Both the position numbers and the translations under genes were made by a program. A model generated the notes under the pieces. That model made no database searches, had not been told where the DNA came from, and worked only from the letters and a program-made list of their open reading frames with translations. Below are positions 49,700-61,430 of a stretch of DNA of 64,000 bases, one piece after another (position 1 is the stretch's first letter; the number at the start of each line of letters is the position of its first letter). Source of the DNA: Coniella vitis (lineage: Eukaryota; Ascomycota; Sordariomycetes; Diaporthales; Schizoparmaceae); contig WUJK01000001.1 of assembly GCA_011317545.1 (NCBI GenBank), forward strand, positions 1 to 64,000, written 5' to 3'.

Positions 49700-52600
49700 A
49701 AAACTTAAGGAATAAGGAATAAGTTTAAGAAAGTTATTATTAATTTATAATATTAAGGTATTAACTCTATTAATAGATATTTATTTAAGCTATAAATTTT
49801 AAGAAGTTAAAATTAGCTTAAAGAGGATTATCTTAATAAATTTTAACCTTTTTAAAATACTTTATAAGTAAAGCCTTATATAATAACCTATATTATTAAG
49901 CTAAATAAGGTCCTCCGTTTTAATTCGGATAATACTTTTTAAGATAATATAAGCTACCTTCTTAAGGGCTAAGATCGGAGGAGCTAGCTTTTCCGTTTTC
50001 CGGCTAGAATTTAAGGAAGCTTTTAAATCGATAATATTCTTTATTATTTATTTAGAATCTAAAATCTCTATAAAGCTAGATTATTATTATAAATCCTATA
50101 TAATATATAAAGTTTACTTAATAAACGGAGGAGTCTTTCTTTTTAATTTCTTAGAAACGGATTATTTATTTATATAAAGGATTAGAGCTTTAATAATTCT
50201 TCTCCAGTTTAATTTAAAGCTTATTTTTACTAATAGGCTAATTAAAAATATATTAATTATATAATCGAGTTTTATAATTATTAATAGCTAATATATTAAT
50301 ATAAAGCCCTTAGAGAGAGTTACCGAATAGTTTATTTAAGAACCTAATAATATATAATCTAAATTAGCTTATATTATAATTATATTTATATTATTTATTA
50401 ATTAGAGTTTATTATGAATATTAAATACCTTTTAAGAAGCTATAAGAGTCGGGGTATTTTATATTAAGGGTTAGATTATATTACTTTATAATATCTTTTA
50501 ATAACCGGCTATTTAATATTCTTTTATAATAGGAATTCGTAACGATTTAAGGTAAAGCTAATAATATTAATACCTTTCTAATTATAATATTAATATAAGA
50601 GCCTTAAATTTAAAATCTTAGCTTCTCTAATATTTATATCGATAGTATTATTTAAATAAAAGATAATATCCTCTAGCCTTTTCGTAAAAATAATATTAAT
50701 ATCTATTAATCTCTATAAAAGAGGGTATTTATAAGTAGAATATTTAAATATTATATAGTTATAATATCCTCGAATAATATTATCCTTCTTATATTTACTT
50801 TCGAAAGTATTAACCTTATAAAAGCTATTAATTTAATTAAGCTTTAAGTATTTAATAAGAGAGAGTTAAAAAGTAAGATAATTCTAATTATATAAACGCT
50901 CCTTTATTCGTTACTTAAAGTCTTACTTTTAATAAAGAGATTATAATTAGAGGTTAGCTATTTAACGGATAAGATTAATAATTTTATCGATCTAAGGAGA
51001 TAGCTTAATAGCAAGTTATTTAATATAAGGCGTTTAATATATACTTTCCTTGTCGAAAGGGATAAGCTAGATAATATAAGTATAATTAAGCTTCTAATTA
51101 AGGCTTAATAGTAGTAATTAAATAGTCTTCTAGCTATACTTAAGCTTTAGAAATAGTAAATATAAGCGGAATATAATATATATAATTAAGAGTTTTATCG
51201 TTCTATAAATTCTTATTAAAGGATTTATTAAGAATATTTTTAAATAATAGTTCTAAGCTTTTCTAAAAGTATTAATTAACTTAAATTTAATTAATATTAT
51301 ATTTATCTTCTAACGATTTAATCTATTTTATAACTAACTTATAACTTAGAAGTAAGATATATTTTAAATTTATTTATATAATATAAATTATACTTATAAT
51401 CCTAGATTAGAGATAAAGGTTTATTAGGCCCCTTAATAAAGGTATAATATATAATAATATTAAATTCGTTTTAAGGCGTAAATATATATTTATTATCTTA
51501 AGCTTTAAATACTTCTTTTAGCCTATCCTTCTAATTAAACTAAATTATAAAGCCTTTAATATATTTTTAAAGCTATCTTCCTAGAATAATACTTTCGTAG
51601 AAGCTATATATAAGTATAAGCCTTATACTTTTAGGGAGGCTATAAGCCTTCCCGATATTATCTAGTTATTTGAAATAAAAGATAATTTTATACTTATTAA
51701 AGATTCGAAGGCCTAAAGCTTTAAATATATTAAAGCTAATCGGAAGAGATATAATAAGAAAATAAGCTTAAAAACCGGCTATAAAAGGAGTAATTAAAAA
51801 GGGAGTTACTTTGGAGGTAAACTCTTATAAAGGGATAGGGTTAATCGGTAAGGCGGTTTTATATATTTTTAAGGATTATTTAAAATATTAAATTATTTAA
51901 ATAAATAGGTTTAACTCTTATAACTTATAATTAAAGCTTAAAGAAATAATGAATATTTATTAAAACGGAATAAGAGAAGTAAAAGATATATAAATATATA
52001 AAATTATAATATTCTTGATAAAGGTTAAACTCTATCTTATTAATAAATTATTTAGCTACCTTTAAGCTATAGGAAACTTCGGGATATAGTATTATAAATT
52101 AATAGAATTCGATCTTTTTAGAATAGAATAATTCTAATAAGAATCAAAAACCTATATATTATAATATTTTATTACCTTAGCTCTTTTAAGTAACCGATAA
52201 CGGAATAGTTTAAATATTTAATTCTATTTAATAATAAAATCTTTTCTATTATTATTTATACCGCTTTTTCCCGCTTTTATACTTTCTTTTTATATATCCT
52301 ATCTCTAATTAATAGTTCATACCTTAATTAGGAAAGAATAGATCTAATAATATAATAAAGGGAGGTAAATAATTAAAATACCGCTTTATATAGCCTTTAT
52401 TACCTCGGAATCCCTATATAAATATATAAAGCCTTCCGAAGTAATTCGCTTTAAATAAGTAATATCGGTAATTACTATAATAATATATAATATATCTCCG
52501 GTAATAATTGCTTAATAATACCGGTTATCGGCTTAGAAGTCTCTAATTAGAATACGCTATTTAGTTTATTAGTTATATAAATAATAGAAACTTTATTATT
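49700..52600 (-). pseudogene. G2 gag and leader, RIP-broken
   Basis: It aligns with G1 23400-25336 plus 32891-34100. The part around 50700-50830 crosses the site where element B interrupts G1 and is continuous here. No intact motifs. Confidence 0.65.
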
Positions 52601-52719
52601 AAATTTAGATAATTAATAATATTAGCTTTCCCTAATTCTTTACTAAATTCTAATTAATATATTAGTTTTAGTTATAAATCTCCTTATAATAATAAGTACT
52701 CCTAATACGGATTATTAAA

Positions 52720-53128
52720 TAAACTAGATAAGGTATTAAAATAACGAAAATAGTTAGTTAATAAACCGAAAGATAATTACTAGCTACCTTAATTAAACTT
52801 CCTTATTTATCTATAGCTTTTAATTAGAAGTTAAGTAATACTTAAGCGCTTATTAGATATATGAAAAAGAGTATATAGGAGATATAATTAATTCCTTAAA
52901 GTATTTATATTAAGAGGAGATAGCTTTATAGGGATTTAAAAGGAAAATAAATTACCTTAAAGCTATTTTAAGCTAAAATCTATAAGAATAAGCCTTATAA
53001 GGGTTAGATTAGAACGAGAAAAGAGTATATTTATTATTAACTACTTCTAAAGATGCCTTAATCCTAATATAGCTAGTTTTAGCTAAGCAGTATAATTAAA
53101 AAAACGTTTTATACCGAACCTTAGAATA
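52720..53128 (-). repeat. 5' LTR of element G2
   Basis: 409 bp, inverted match to the G1 LTRs, from TAAACTAG to CCTTAGAATA. Confidence 0.9.
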
Positions 53129-54520
53129 ATAACCGTAGCCCTTATAACGATTATTAACGTTCTAACTAGCGAGATAACCGTTAATTAGACCGTCGAAATA
53201 ATTATTAAATAGATCCGCGAGATAACCGTTCGTTATATTACTATAACTATTGCTAATCTAACCGCTATAATATATATCTGTTTGATAATAAGCTTAAGGG
53301 TCTAAGATATAAATAAAATCGACTACCGAGCCCTAAGGGTCTAAGATATAAATCAAATCGACTACCGAGCCCTAAGGGTCTAAGATATGAATCAAATCGA
53401 CTACCGAGCCCTAAGGGTAAGAAGGTATATAATATAAACGCTTAAGCGGACTTATCTTTAGATAAGTCCCGCGACGATCGCGGCCGTAGCCGTAGCCGTA
53501 ATAACGTATACTATATTCGTAGCCTTTATATATATTCGGAGGATAGCCTTTATAGTCGTTTGCTATCTTATTTATATAGCTACGCGCGTTTATCTAATCC
53601 TAAGGGATATATTTATAATATCCGCGCCTTAGATTATAATATTAATAAAACTTATATCTTTTATACTAAACGCTTTAGGTTATATCGCTAGCTATTTAAA
53701 TATATAAGCGGCTATAACTAGTATAATCCTAAGGTTAATATATTAAAAGAGATTAAGAAGCGTTTTAAATAAGCTTTATAATAGCCTATAATATTAGTAT
53801 ACTTACCTACGCTTATTTAATACCCCGCTAATACTATAATAGTCGAGATCCCTTTTAAGATAGCCCTAAATAAGCTTATAAGAGGCTATACTTACCTATA
53901 AATTGCTATCTACGCTATTACTAATAAACCTAACCTTACCGTTTACTTAGATACTAGTACTAGCTATAAACTTATAGATAATTAGTTTTAAAAGAGGTAT
54001 TTTACTTTAAATACTAATAATCTTATTATAATTACTAAGCTAGCTTTATATATTAGAAGTATTAGTAAGGGTACCGTTAAGCTTATATAGTATATTAAAT
54101 AGGACGTTTACGCTTATAATAAGTATATAGACGGGATACTTAGCTTATTATAATAGAGTTTAAACGCTTAGCTAACAGATAATCTAATAGCTAAAGCCTT
54201 TATTAGTAATAGATAGCTAAAAGCTTATAAAACTATTATTAATTATATAGATAAGTTTATTATATACTCTAACGCTAGGAATTTTAAAGTTAAATTCTAT
54301 ATTTAATACTAAGTATTATATCTAACTATATATAAAGTATATTTAGTAAGGGCTTATATTATAACGCTTAGTAAAATCTTTAAAGTCTTTATTAAATACG
54401 CCCCCTTACTTAAAGGCTATTCGTATGCTTTTAAGGCCGCTTATCCTATAGCTTTCAATACTACGGTAGATACTAATACGCTTAGTCTCGTAATACTATA
54501 TAATAATACGAATATATCCT
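53129..54520 (+). pseudogene. Gag-protease fragment P of an LTR retroelement, interrupted by G2
   Basis: A plus-strand frame opens directly at the G2 edge, so its start is lost. It begins Arg/Asn/Asp-rich, then has three 13-residue repeats (53296-53412), then a basic SRDDRGRSRSRNN segment, a region resembling a mutated Cys/His cluster (IFYTKRFRLYR), and from about 53925 an aspartic-protease-like domain: VYLDTSTSYKLIDN (D-T/S-G family), GTVKLIQYI, later YTIINYIDKF-type segments. Stops are TAA/TAG. The layout resembles fungal Gypsy polyproteins upstream of RT. The right limit is unclear (54480-54570), where LINE L2 sequence takes over. Confidence 0.55.
53296..53412 (+). repeat. Minisatellite, three 39-bp units, in frame
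   Basis: Units at 53296-53334, 53335-53373 and 53374-53412 differ only by C/T and A/G changes. Being 39 bp, each adds 13 residues (KGLRYESNRLPSP in the least mutated third unit) to protein P without shifting frame. Confidence 0.9.
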
Positions 54521-54599
54521 AGTAAAATATATTAGTTTATTCTTCTAAAGGGGGGATTATATCCTATATCTCCTTAATTATAATTTATAAATTATATAT

Positions 54600-56350
54600 A
54601 TATTATATAACCGCCGGTAATTCTATATTATTTCTATAGCTATTATAAGAATATTTATATTATCGGTAAATCTTATTATTAATATTCCGATTACTTTACG
54701 CTCCTTATATAATAACGAGATATATAATATGGAAAGGATAGGGGATAATAATAATCCTTTCAATACTTCTATATATATCTTTCGTAGTAAAGATATTATT
54801 CTATCGAAATAAAATATTATTATTCTTTCTAATAGATAGTTCTTAACTTATTATACTATTTATTTAAGGAAACCCTTTTTCTTAATATTTTAATTATTCT
54901 TTTATATATTATATAGTTAAAAGCTCTTATAATATCTAATTAAAAGAGGGTTATAATTAGCTTATAATTCTATATTATAAATGCTAATTTAATAACGATT
55001 TAGATTATAAAATCCATTAAACGCATTATATAAGTATCTATTTACCCCTTAAGTAATAGATTGTACTCCTCTATTATATTTATAAGATAGTTTCCTACCG
55101 CTTTCTCTATAACCTTCCCGATATAGCTTAATAATATAATCGGTTAATATATACCGGCTTTTCGTTATTCCTCTTCTATTTTCTTTAGCTTTTAGAGGAT
55201 AAATACTTTAGGTTTATAAAAATATTATAGAAAATATATTAGTTTAAAGCTTATACTTAAAATACGTCTTAATATCTAAGCTAATACCGGCTTATATATC
55301 TTTAGAAACTTAATTAGGATATTATCCGGTTTAGCTATTTTCTATAATTTAATATTTTATAGGATTTATATTATTTTTACAATATTTATACTTTTATATA
55401 CCTTAAAGCGTATTATACTAGGTTCTTCCCCGATATCTAAGAGGTTTATTTCGGCGTTTATGAAGAATTTCGTTATTAGAACGCTATTATTCTCTTTATA
55501 TATAATATAAAGTATTTTATTCGAGTCTTTAAAAAGGGGTAATCGAGGGTTTAGCTTTAATAGATAACTCTTTATTTTAGCTTATTTCTTAAGGGTTTAT
55601 AACTTTATAAAGCTTCTATTATTATATAGCGCTAGCTCGCTCTTTATATACTTATGATTATCTTCCTTTATATTATTACTTTTTTATTTACCTCCTTTAC
55701 TAAATATATCCTTAATATTACGAGAAAGCTATACTTTACCTACTTTATTATAACTATTATTTATACTACTTCTTCTATTTACTAAGGGTTTCGAATTTTA
55801 TAAATAATTACTCTTTCCTTTATTATCTTATTAGCTATTTTATATATCTACTTTATTAGTATATTAGTATAATATTCTAATTATATTAGAGTTTTAATCT
55901 TACCTAGACTTTTAATAAGGTTATTTATTATTATTTAAAATATTATTAGGTTTATATCCTTCTACCTTTAAACTTCCTTTCTTAGAAAGCGGACTTCCTT
56001 TATATCTTCTATACGAATAAGCTATATTTTATAATCTAAGCCTATCTAATTAGGTAATATCTCTTATTACTAATCGATATTATCGGTTATTTATATAAAG
56101 TTTATAATCGAGGGTTATTTTATTCCTTTCCTCCTAATAATTTTACTATATAATATTATTAGATCTAAGCGTTATTATTATATTAATATAAGGAGGTTAT
56201 CTATTTATATTAATATCCTACTTTCTCTATCTTATAAGAGATAATAAATATTAAAGTTGCTTATTTATATAATATATTTTCGCTATTCTACTAATATAAG
56301 TTCGAGTAATAGGTATATTCTATAAAAGCTAAACTCTAGCTTTAAATAAA
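54600..56350 (-). pseudogene. L2 ORF2: endonuclease end and reverse transcriptase
   Basis: Reading leftward: IAKIYYINKQLQYLLSL near 56280 (endonuclease part), a linker, FKDSNKILYIIYKENN near 55500, then RT motifs IAKPDNILIKFL, RKAGIYQLIILLSYIGKVIEKA near 55130-55160, LLPKG, LDIIRAFNYI near 54930, LLLSPILSILYISLLY near 54715-54760, and the catalytic box FTDN at 54659-54670 (FADD after RIP). The order is that of Tad/I-type LINEs. The RT would copy its own RNA at a nicked target. Confidence 0.75.
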
Positions 56351-58200
56351 CTATTTATATATAAAGCCCCGATTTAAACTCTATTATAGCCTAATTATAT
56401 CCTATATATTACTCCTATATTATTAGGTTATAGTATTTATATATAAAGATTATAGCCTTATCTTTACCTATATATACTTAATTATATAATATTATTATTA
56501 TAATCGGTATTTACTTTTTTATAATATTTATTTATAATTCCTATAATATTATTATATCCGACTACTCCTTTATTATTAATAATAGTTAGGTATATACCTT
56601 ATTACTTATTATATTCTAAGATAATATTATAATTATTATAAGGAAGAGGGTTAAGTAGAATTTATACCAAAGCTATTAAAGTATAATATATTATTTAATC
56701 TACTCCTTTATAGCGTTTCTTCCTTTAATAGTATTAATCTCTTCCTTAATATTAGTTAGAATATATTTACTATTCCCCCTACGAATTTACTATTAAGCTA
56801 TTATACTAATATACTAACTTCGAACCCTTATAATCGGTATTAATATATATCTCTCGCCTTATCCTTTTATATAAATACTATTAAGTAGTTCTTCGCCTAA
56901 GTTATATAGGTTTTATTATATTTTAAATACTTAGTTTTTAATATATCCCTTAATAAAGGATAGCTATATTTTCTCTATTTATATATTACTTTTATATAGC
57001 GTTTATACTTAATATTCTTTATATAATATCTTATAATATAACTTGCCTATAGTATTTAAAGTATTAATATATTGCTATATCCTATATATAGAGTTTATAA
57101 ATAAAGAGCTATACTCTTTATAAGAATCCCTCTTTATATATCTTTTTAATAGCTTATATATTATTAAGCGTAATAATAAATATAGTTCGAGCTATATTGC
57201 TGTTAAGAGTTTTAAGTTTAATTTTATTAATATTCTATAAAATCGCTATTTTAATACTTCGGAATAGCTCCTTTAGATCGGCTTATATATCTTTTAGTTA
57301 ATTTATAAGTATTCCTTTCGTAATAATTATATATATTCGCTTAGCTTTCGTTATATCTTTACTAAACGCTATCTTCTCCTAATTAATCCTTTACTTCTAT
57401 AGGTTTACTCCCTCTTAAAACTTAAATATATTATCCTCGCTATATAACCGCTATATAGTTATTACTTCTTTATTATTAATATTACTATTTACTATTTAGA
57501 TTAGCTAAATTAATTTAAGATTTATTATTACTTAATTACTATAAATCGTTACTTCTTAGCTATAATAGGCTAGGATAATTCGCTTCGGTTCCTATATACT
57601 TTTACTATTTATTAAGGCCGTTATTATTTATATTCTTTAAGGTTATACTAGCTTAATTATTTAGTATTTTACTAAAGCTTTAATAATTATTATATCGAGG
57701 TTTTATTATATAATAGCTATACCTTTATAATAGCTTTATATATTTATATTATAAACTTTTAATACTTATATTACTTATTTAGTATTCTTTATACCTAACT
57801 TTAGCTTAAAGATATCTTAAATATTATCTTCTATTAATAATTTAACTTAGGTTATTAGCTTTTTATAATATTCTAGCTATATAAATATTATAGCTGTAAT
57901 ATTATTATATCCGCTCTATCCGTAATTAGGGTAGTAAAAATTCTATATAAATCCCCTATCCCCCTTATTAATATTTATCGGTATCTCTAATTATATTACG
58001 CTTATATTATATAATCGATACGAAGATATTGCTTAATACTTATAAGGTTGCTATTTCCTTTTATCGTAATCCGGTGCTTTTATCGATTATAATCGTCGAG
58101 TTTCCTCGAGTTTAGCTTTTTATAAGTCTTTCTTAATAATAATTAGCCTTTTTAAATTTAATTATTATCAATATTTATCTTTAAATAGCTATAAATATTA
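56350..58200 (-). pseudogene. Probable L2 upstream region (ORF1 side)
   Basis: Extremely AT-rich. Minus-strand frames such as RIGDLYRIFTTLITDRADIIIL near 57870-57930 stay open for short stretches. No zinc knuckle can be shown. It is assigned by position only. Confidence 0.3.
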
Positions 58201-60031
58201 TTTATTATATTTAAAATATTAATTATTATAAACGTCTTTAAAGCTAAGCTATTTATTAACTTAATATTTATATAAAAAAGGTTTATTTAATATTAATAAG
58301 TTAAAATACTATGGTAAATTATATTTAAATATAAATAAAACTTATCATTTTCTTAATATATTTATTATAAATATTAAAAGCTAAAGAAATAATAATATTA
58401 TTTATTTAAGACTATTATTAATATTAAACTATATAATTATATTATTTATAATTATATTAAGAAAGGTAGAAAGGATAGTAAAAGAAAATAGATATATAGG
58501 GTATAATATAAATTAAAGCTCGGCTAATTAAGGTAGTTTAGCTAATATAAGTAAATAAAACTTAAAGAGTTTTACTAATATAAAAGTATAAATTATTAAC
58601 GAAATATTCTTAAATAAATACTTTTTATCTTAATATAAAGATTAAAAAGGGATTAAAGCTTAAATAGGAAAAGTATCTTTATTATAATATTATTAACTCC
58701 GACGTCTTATTATTAAGATATTATAGAATATAGTTTATAAAATATAAGCCAGAATTAATACTTTACTTAAAGCTTAATTAAGATATAAAAGGATACCTAG
58801 TTTAATATTTAAATATTTAAGTTTTAATCGGATTCTATAAATATAAGTATTAATAATAAATTATAATATATAATCTTAATATCTAACTACCTTAGTTTTT
58901 ATTAGCTTAAGGTTATTTTATTCCTCTTTATATAATATAAGCTGAACTTAAGTATATAAATTAGATATATAAATATCTAAATAAATATTATTCTTTTATT
59001 TTTCGAATTCCCGAAAGAAACACCGAACGAAATTTATTATATATAAATTATAAGATTATCTATCTATTTAATAGCTTATAATTATAAATTTATATATAAA
59101 AGATATTATTAAAAAACGCTCTTTAAACTATATATAATGTTTAATTTGAGTTTATATACTCCTTTTAATCTAAAAAAGATATTATTAAATAAATTAAGGA
59201 CCTAAGTTACATTCCTAATATAATTATAAACTATAATACATTTATAGCTTTTATAATACATTATAAATAATATAAATCGAATTAAGGTTAAATAATCTAT
59301 TTTAAGAATTATTAAGCTTTAACCGATTATAAAGATATATTAAAAAGCTAAATAAAGCTTTTAATTCTATATATTATTCAATATATAGGGTAGCTATTTA
59401 ATAATCTTATAATAATTGTTTTATTAAAAATATACTCTTAATATTATAGAGTTAAAGGAGTAGAAATAGCTAAGTAACTATTTTAATTTTATCTTTATAA
59501 AGGTTAAGAATTAATATATCTTTAATATTATTATAAAATATAATATTAAGAAAGAAAGCCTTAAAGAAGTAATATATTTGGCCGTCGAAATAGGATTAAA
59601 GAAAGCTTTCTATAAAATAAAAAAATCTTAAAGAAGAATAAAATATATTTAATTAACTTAGTTAATATAAATTCGTAATTAAGTATAGAAAACGGGTAGT
59701 AAATACTATATTAAAGCAGTAATATATAGCTATAATTTTGTTTCTAAATTATAACCTTTTATTAAATAAGAAAGAAAAGAGTATCGGATATTTAATAAAT
59801 AGATAGAATATAATATAATATAATAATAATATAGTAAATACGCTTTATATTAACTTATTATATAAATTATTTATTATAATAGAAGGGGTATTTAGTCTAT
59901 AACTCGCTTATATAGGCTATAAGTTTGCTATAAACTTTAGGGCTAGGGCAAGAGAGTCGTTAGTAGAAGTATATAAATTACAATAAAGCCGGTAAGGACC
60001 TAGTAAAAAACACGCTGCCCCACTTATATAG
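58200..60031. other. Unassigned AT-rich stretch
   Basis: About 1.8 kb with no frame I can support on either strand. A plus-strand stretch at 59230-59640 reads with only Q-type stops (YKDILKSQIKLLI region) and may be a transposase or gag relic. Near 59990-60025 there is a small GC patch (CACGCTGCCCC). This is probably older transposon sequence lost to RIP. Confidence 0.4.
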
Positions 60032-60511
60032 TATAATGATCCTTGCCTGAGTCCCTGACTCTGGAAGTACCTGTGAGTTATATATTAGCAGAATGGGGAA
60101 GTATTACCTTTAAGCTTCTATACGTTTATCGAGCGATACTAAGTATTACAAGTAATCAAGAGGGATTACCCTATTATATAAAATAATACTTAGATTCACA
60201 ACTAAAGACTATAAGGAAGACTATCTAATAGCTAGGAAATCCTTCGTCCTTATATCCTTCTGTTATTAACTGCTATTCCCTGAATAATGCCTTGGACTAA
60301 TAAAGTCGCTCGTCGACTGCTATAGTCCAAGCCGATAGAGTCGTAGTGCGGTCCTTACGGTCCACCCTTATCCTGCATAACCCTAACCCTGGTTATATCA
60401 TCCTGTATAACCTGTTTATATAAGAGATCCTATCGGTCCGTTGTAGTTCCGATATCCATGCCATATTGTGTTGGCCTGTTCCTGTGACCTGCATAAGCGT
60501 GGGTTATAATA
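60032..60511 (-). mobile_element. Solo LTR of the A/B family (480 bp), TSD TATAG/TACAG
   Basis: The ends match the A and B LTRs. TATAG (60027-60031) and TACAG (60512-60516) differ by one C/T change, as RIP would cause. The centre is a fourth type: TTGGACTA (60292-60299) pairs with TAGTCCAA (60323-60330). A TATA element lies at 60416-60424 and a CCCTAACCCT motif near 60381-60390. It is one of the least mutated LTRs in the window. Confidence 0.9.
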
Positions 60512-60544
60512 TACAGTACCTAACATAGGTTTATTCAGGGTTTG

Positions 60545-60835
60545 TAAAAAAAGTTAAAAACTAAAAGTTAATTTTAACTTTAACTAACTTTAGTTAACTA
60601 AAGTTAAAAATTATTAACTTTTTATTAACTTTAGTTAATTAAAAGTTAATCTTTAAAAGTTAGTTAAAGTTACTATTATTTATTAACTTTTGAAAATTAA
60701 CTTTATTTAGTTAATTAACTTTAACTAACTTTAGTTAATAGAATGAACTTTATTTAGTTAATAATTAACTTTAACTAACTTTAGTTAATAGAATTAACTT
60801 TATTTAGTTAATAATTAACTTTAACTAACTTGAAT
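60545..60835. repeat. Subterminal GTTAA/TTAAC repeats of the hAT
   Basis: Dense direct and inverted copies of AACTTTAGTTAA and AACTTTAACTAA, including three copies of a block near AATTAACTTTATTTAGTTAA at about 60705-60830. Such arrays are typical binding sites for hAT transposases; the function is inferred. Confidence 0.75.
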
Positions 60836-60884
60836 TTAATAAATCTTACTAATAAATTCGGAAATTATTTAAACCCGAAAGGTT

Positions 60885-61110
60885 TATAAATCAACTTACG
60901 AATCGGCTTATAAATATACTATAGGCTTATAAATTCGGTAAATATTTAAAACCCGAAAGGCTTACGAATCGGCTTACGAATTAGCTTACGAATCGGCTTA
61001 TAAATTCGGTAAATATTTATAACCCGAAAGGCTTACGAATCGGCTTACGAGTTAGCTTACGAATCGGCTTATAAATATACTATAGGCTTATAAATTCGGT
61101 AAATAATAAA
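60885..61110. repeat. GCTTACGAATCG repeats of the hAT
   Basis: GCTTACGAATCG or close variants occur about eight times. The longer block TTATAAATTCGGTAAATATT followed by CCCGAAAGG occurs about three times. They lie between the terminal repeats and the transposase start, so could be regulatory or transposase-binding repeats. Confidence 0.85.
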
Positions 61111-61260
61111 AGTCCGACTAAAAAAAAGAATCCGAGTTTCCGAAAATCTTAAATTATATATATCGCTTTCTTTCCTTCTTTACTTTAATTTCTTCTTTCT
61201 CTTTCTTTATTATTAAAGTATCCTATACGATTATCTATCCAATTATTAAAGCTATAACTT

Positions 61261-61274
61261 TAACCCTAACCCTA
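61261..61274 (+). repeat. Telomere-like CCCTAA repeats upstream of the hAT gene
   Basis: Two and a half CCCTAA units about 25 bp upstream of the transposase start. This is the first of three such tracts in this element. Confidence 0.85.
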
Positions 61275-61376
61275 CTTTTTATAAATTTTTATAAAATATC
61301 GTTTTCTATTTATTCTTTACTATCTCGTCGTTCTATTTCTCCTTCTCCATCCTCCTTACTTCCTCCTTTAAATATA

Positions 61377-61430
61377 GCCCCTAACCCTAACCCTAGCCCT
61401 AACTATAGCCCTAACCCTAACCTTAACCTT
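61377..61430 (+). repeat. Telomere-like CCCTAA array inside exon 1 of the hAT transposase
   Basis: Eight or so CCCTAA-type units, with CCCTAG and CCTTAA variants, read in frame as a Pro-Asn repeat (APNPNPSPNYSPNPN). It forms a low-complexity linker before the BED finger. Confidence 0.9.

Larger units (their letters stand above)
45549..53128 (-). mobile_element. Second G element, G2, 3'-incomplete
   Basis: It is the inverted counterpart of G1 from its 5' LTR (52720-53128) through gag and pol to the integrase end. Similarity stops at about 45548, so the 3' LTR and the long extra ORF of G1 are absent. Unlike G1 it has no element B or solo LTR inside, so it shows the uninterrupted order. RIP is very strong. 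It interrupts frame P, which starts at 53129. Confidence 0.8.
54560..58200 (-). mobile_element. Second Tad-like LINE, L2, RIP-mutated
   Basis: The minus strand carries a LINE reverse transcriptase (54600-55600) and, upstream of it, endonuclease-like sequence. The 3' part after the RT core is missing or replaced by P. The 5' part (about 56600-58200) would be ORF1; I recognise nothing certain there. Limits on both sides are approximate. Confidence 0.65.

Noticed and set aside
58200..60031. Degraded transposase of another DNA transposon
   Set aside because: Some open stretches exist, but no catalytic motif or terminal repeat could be found.
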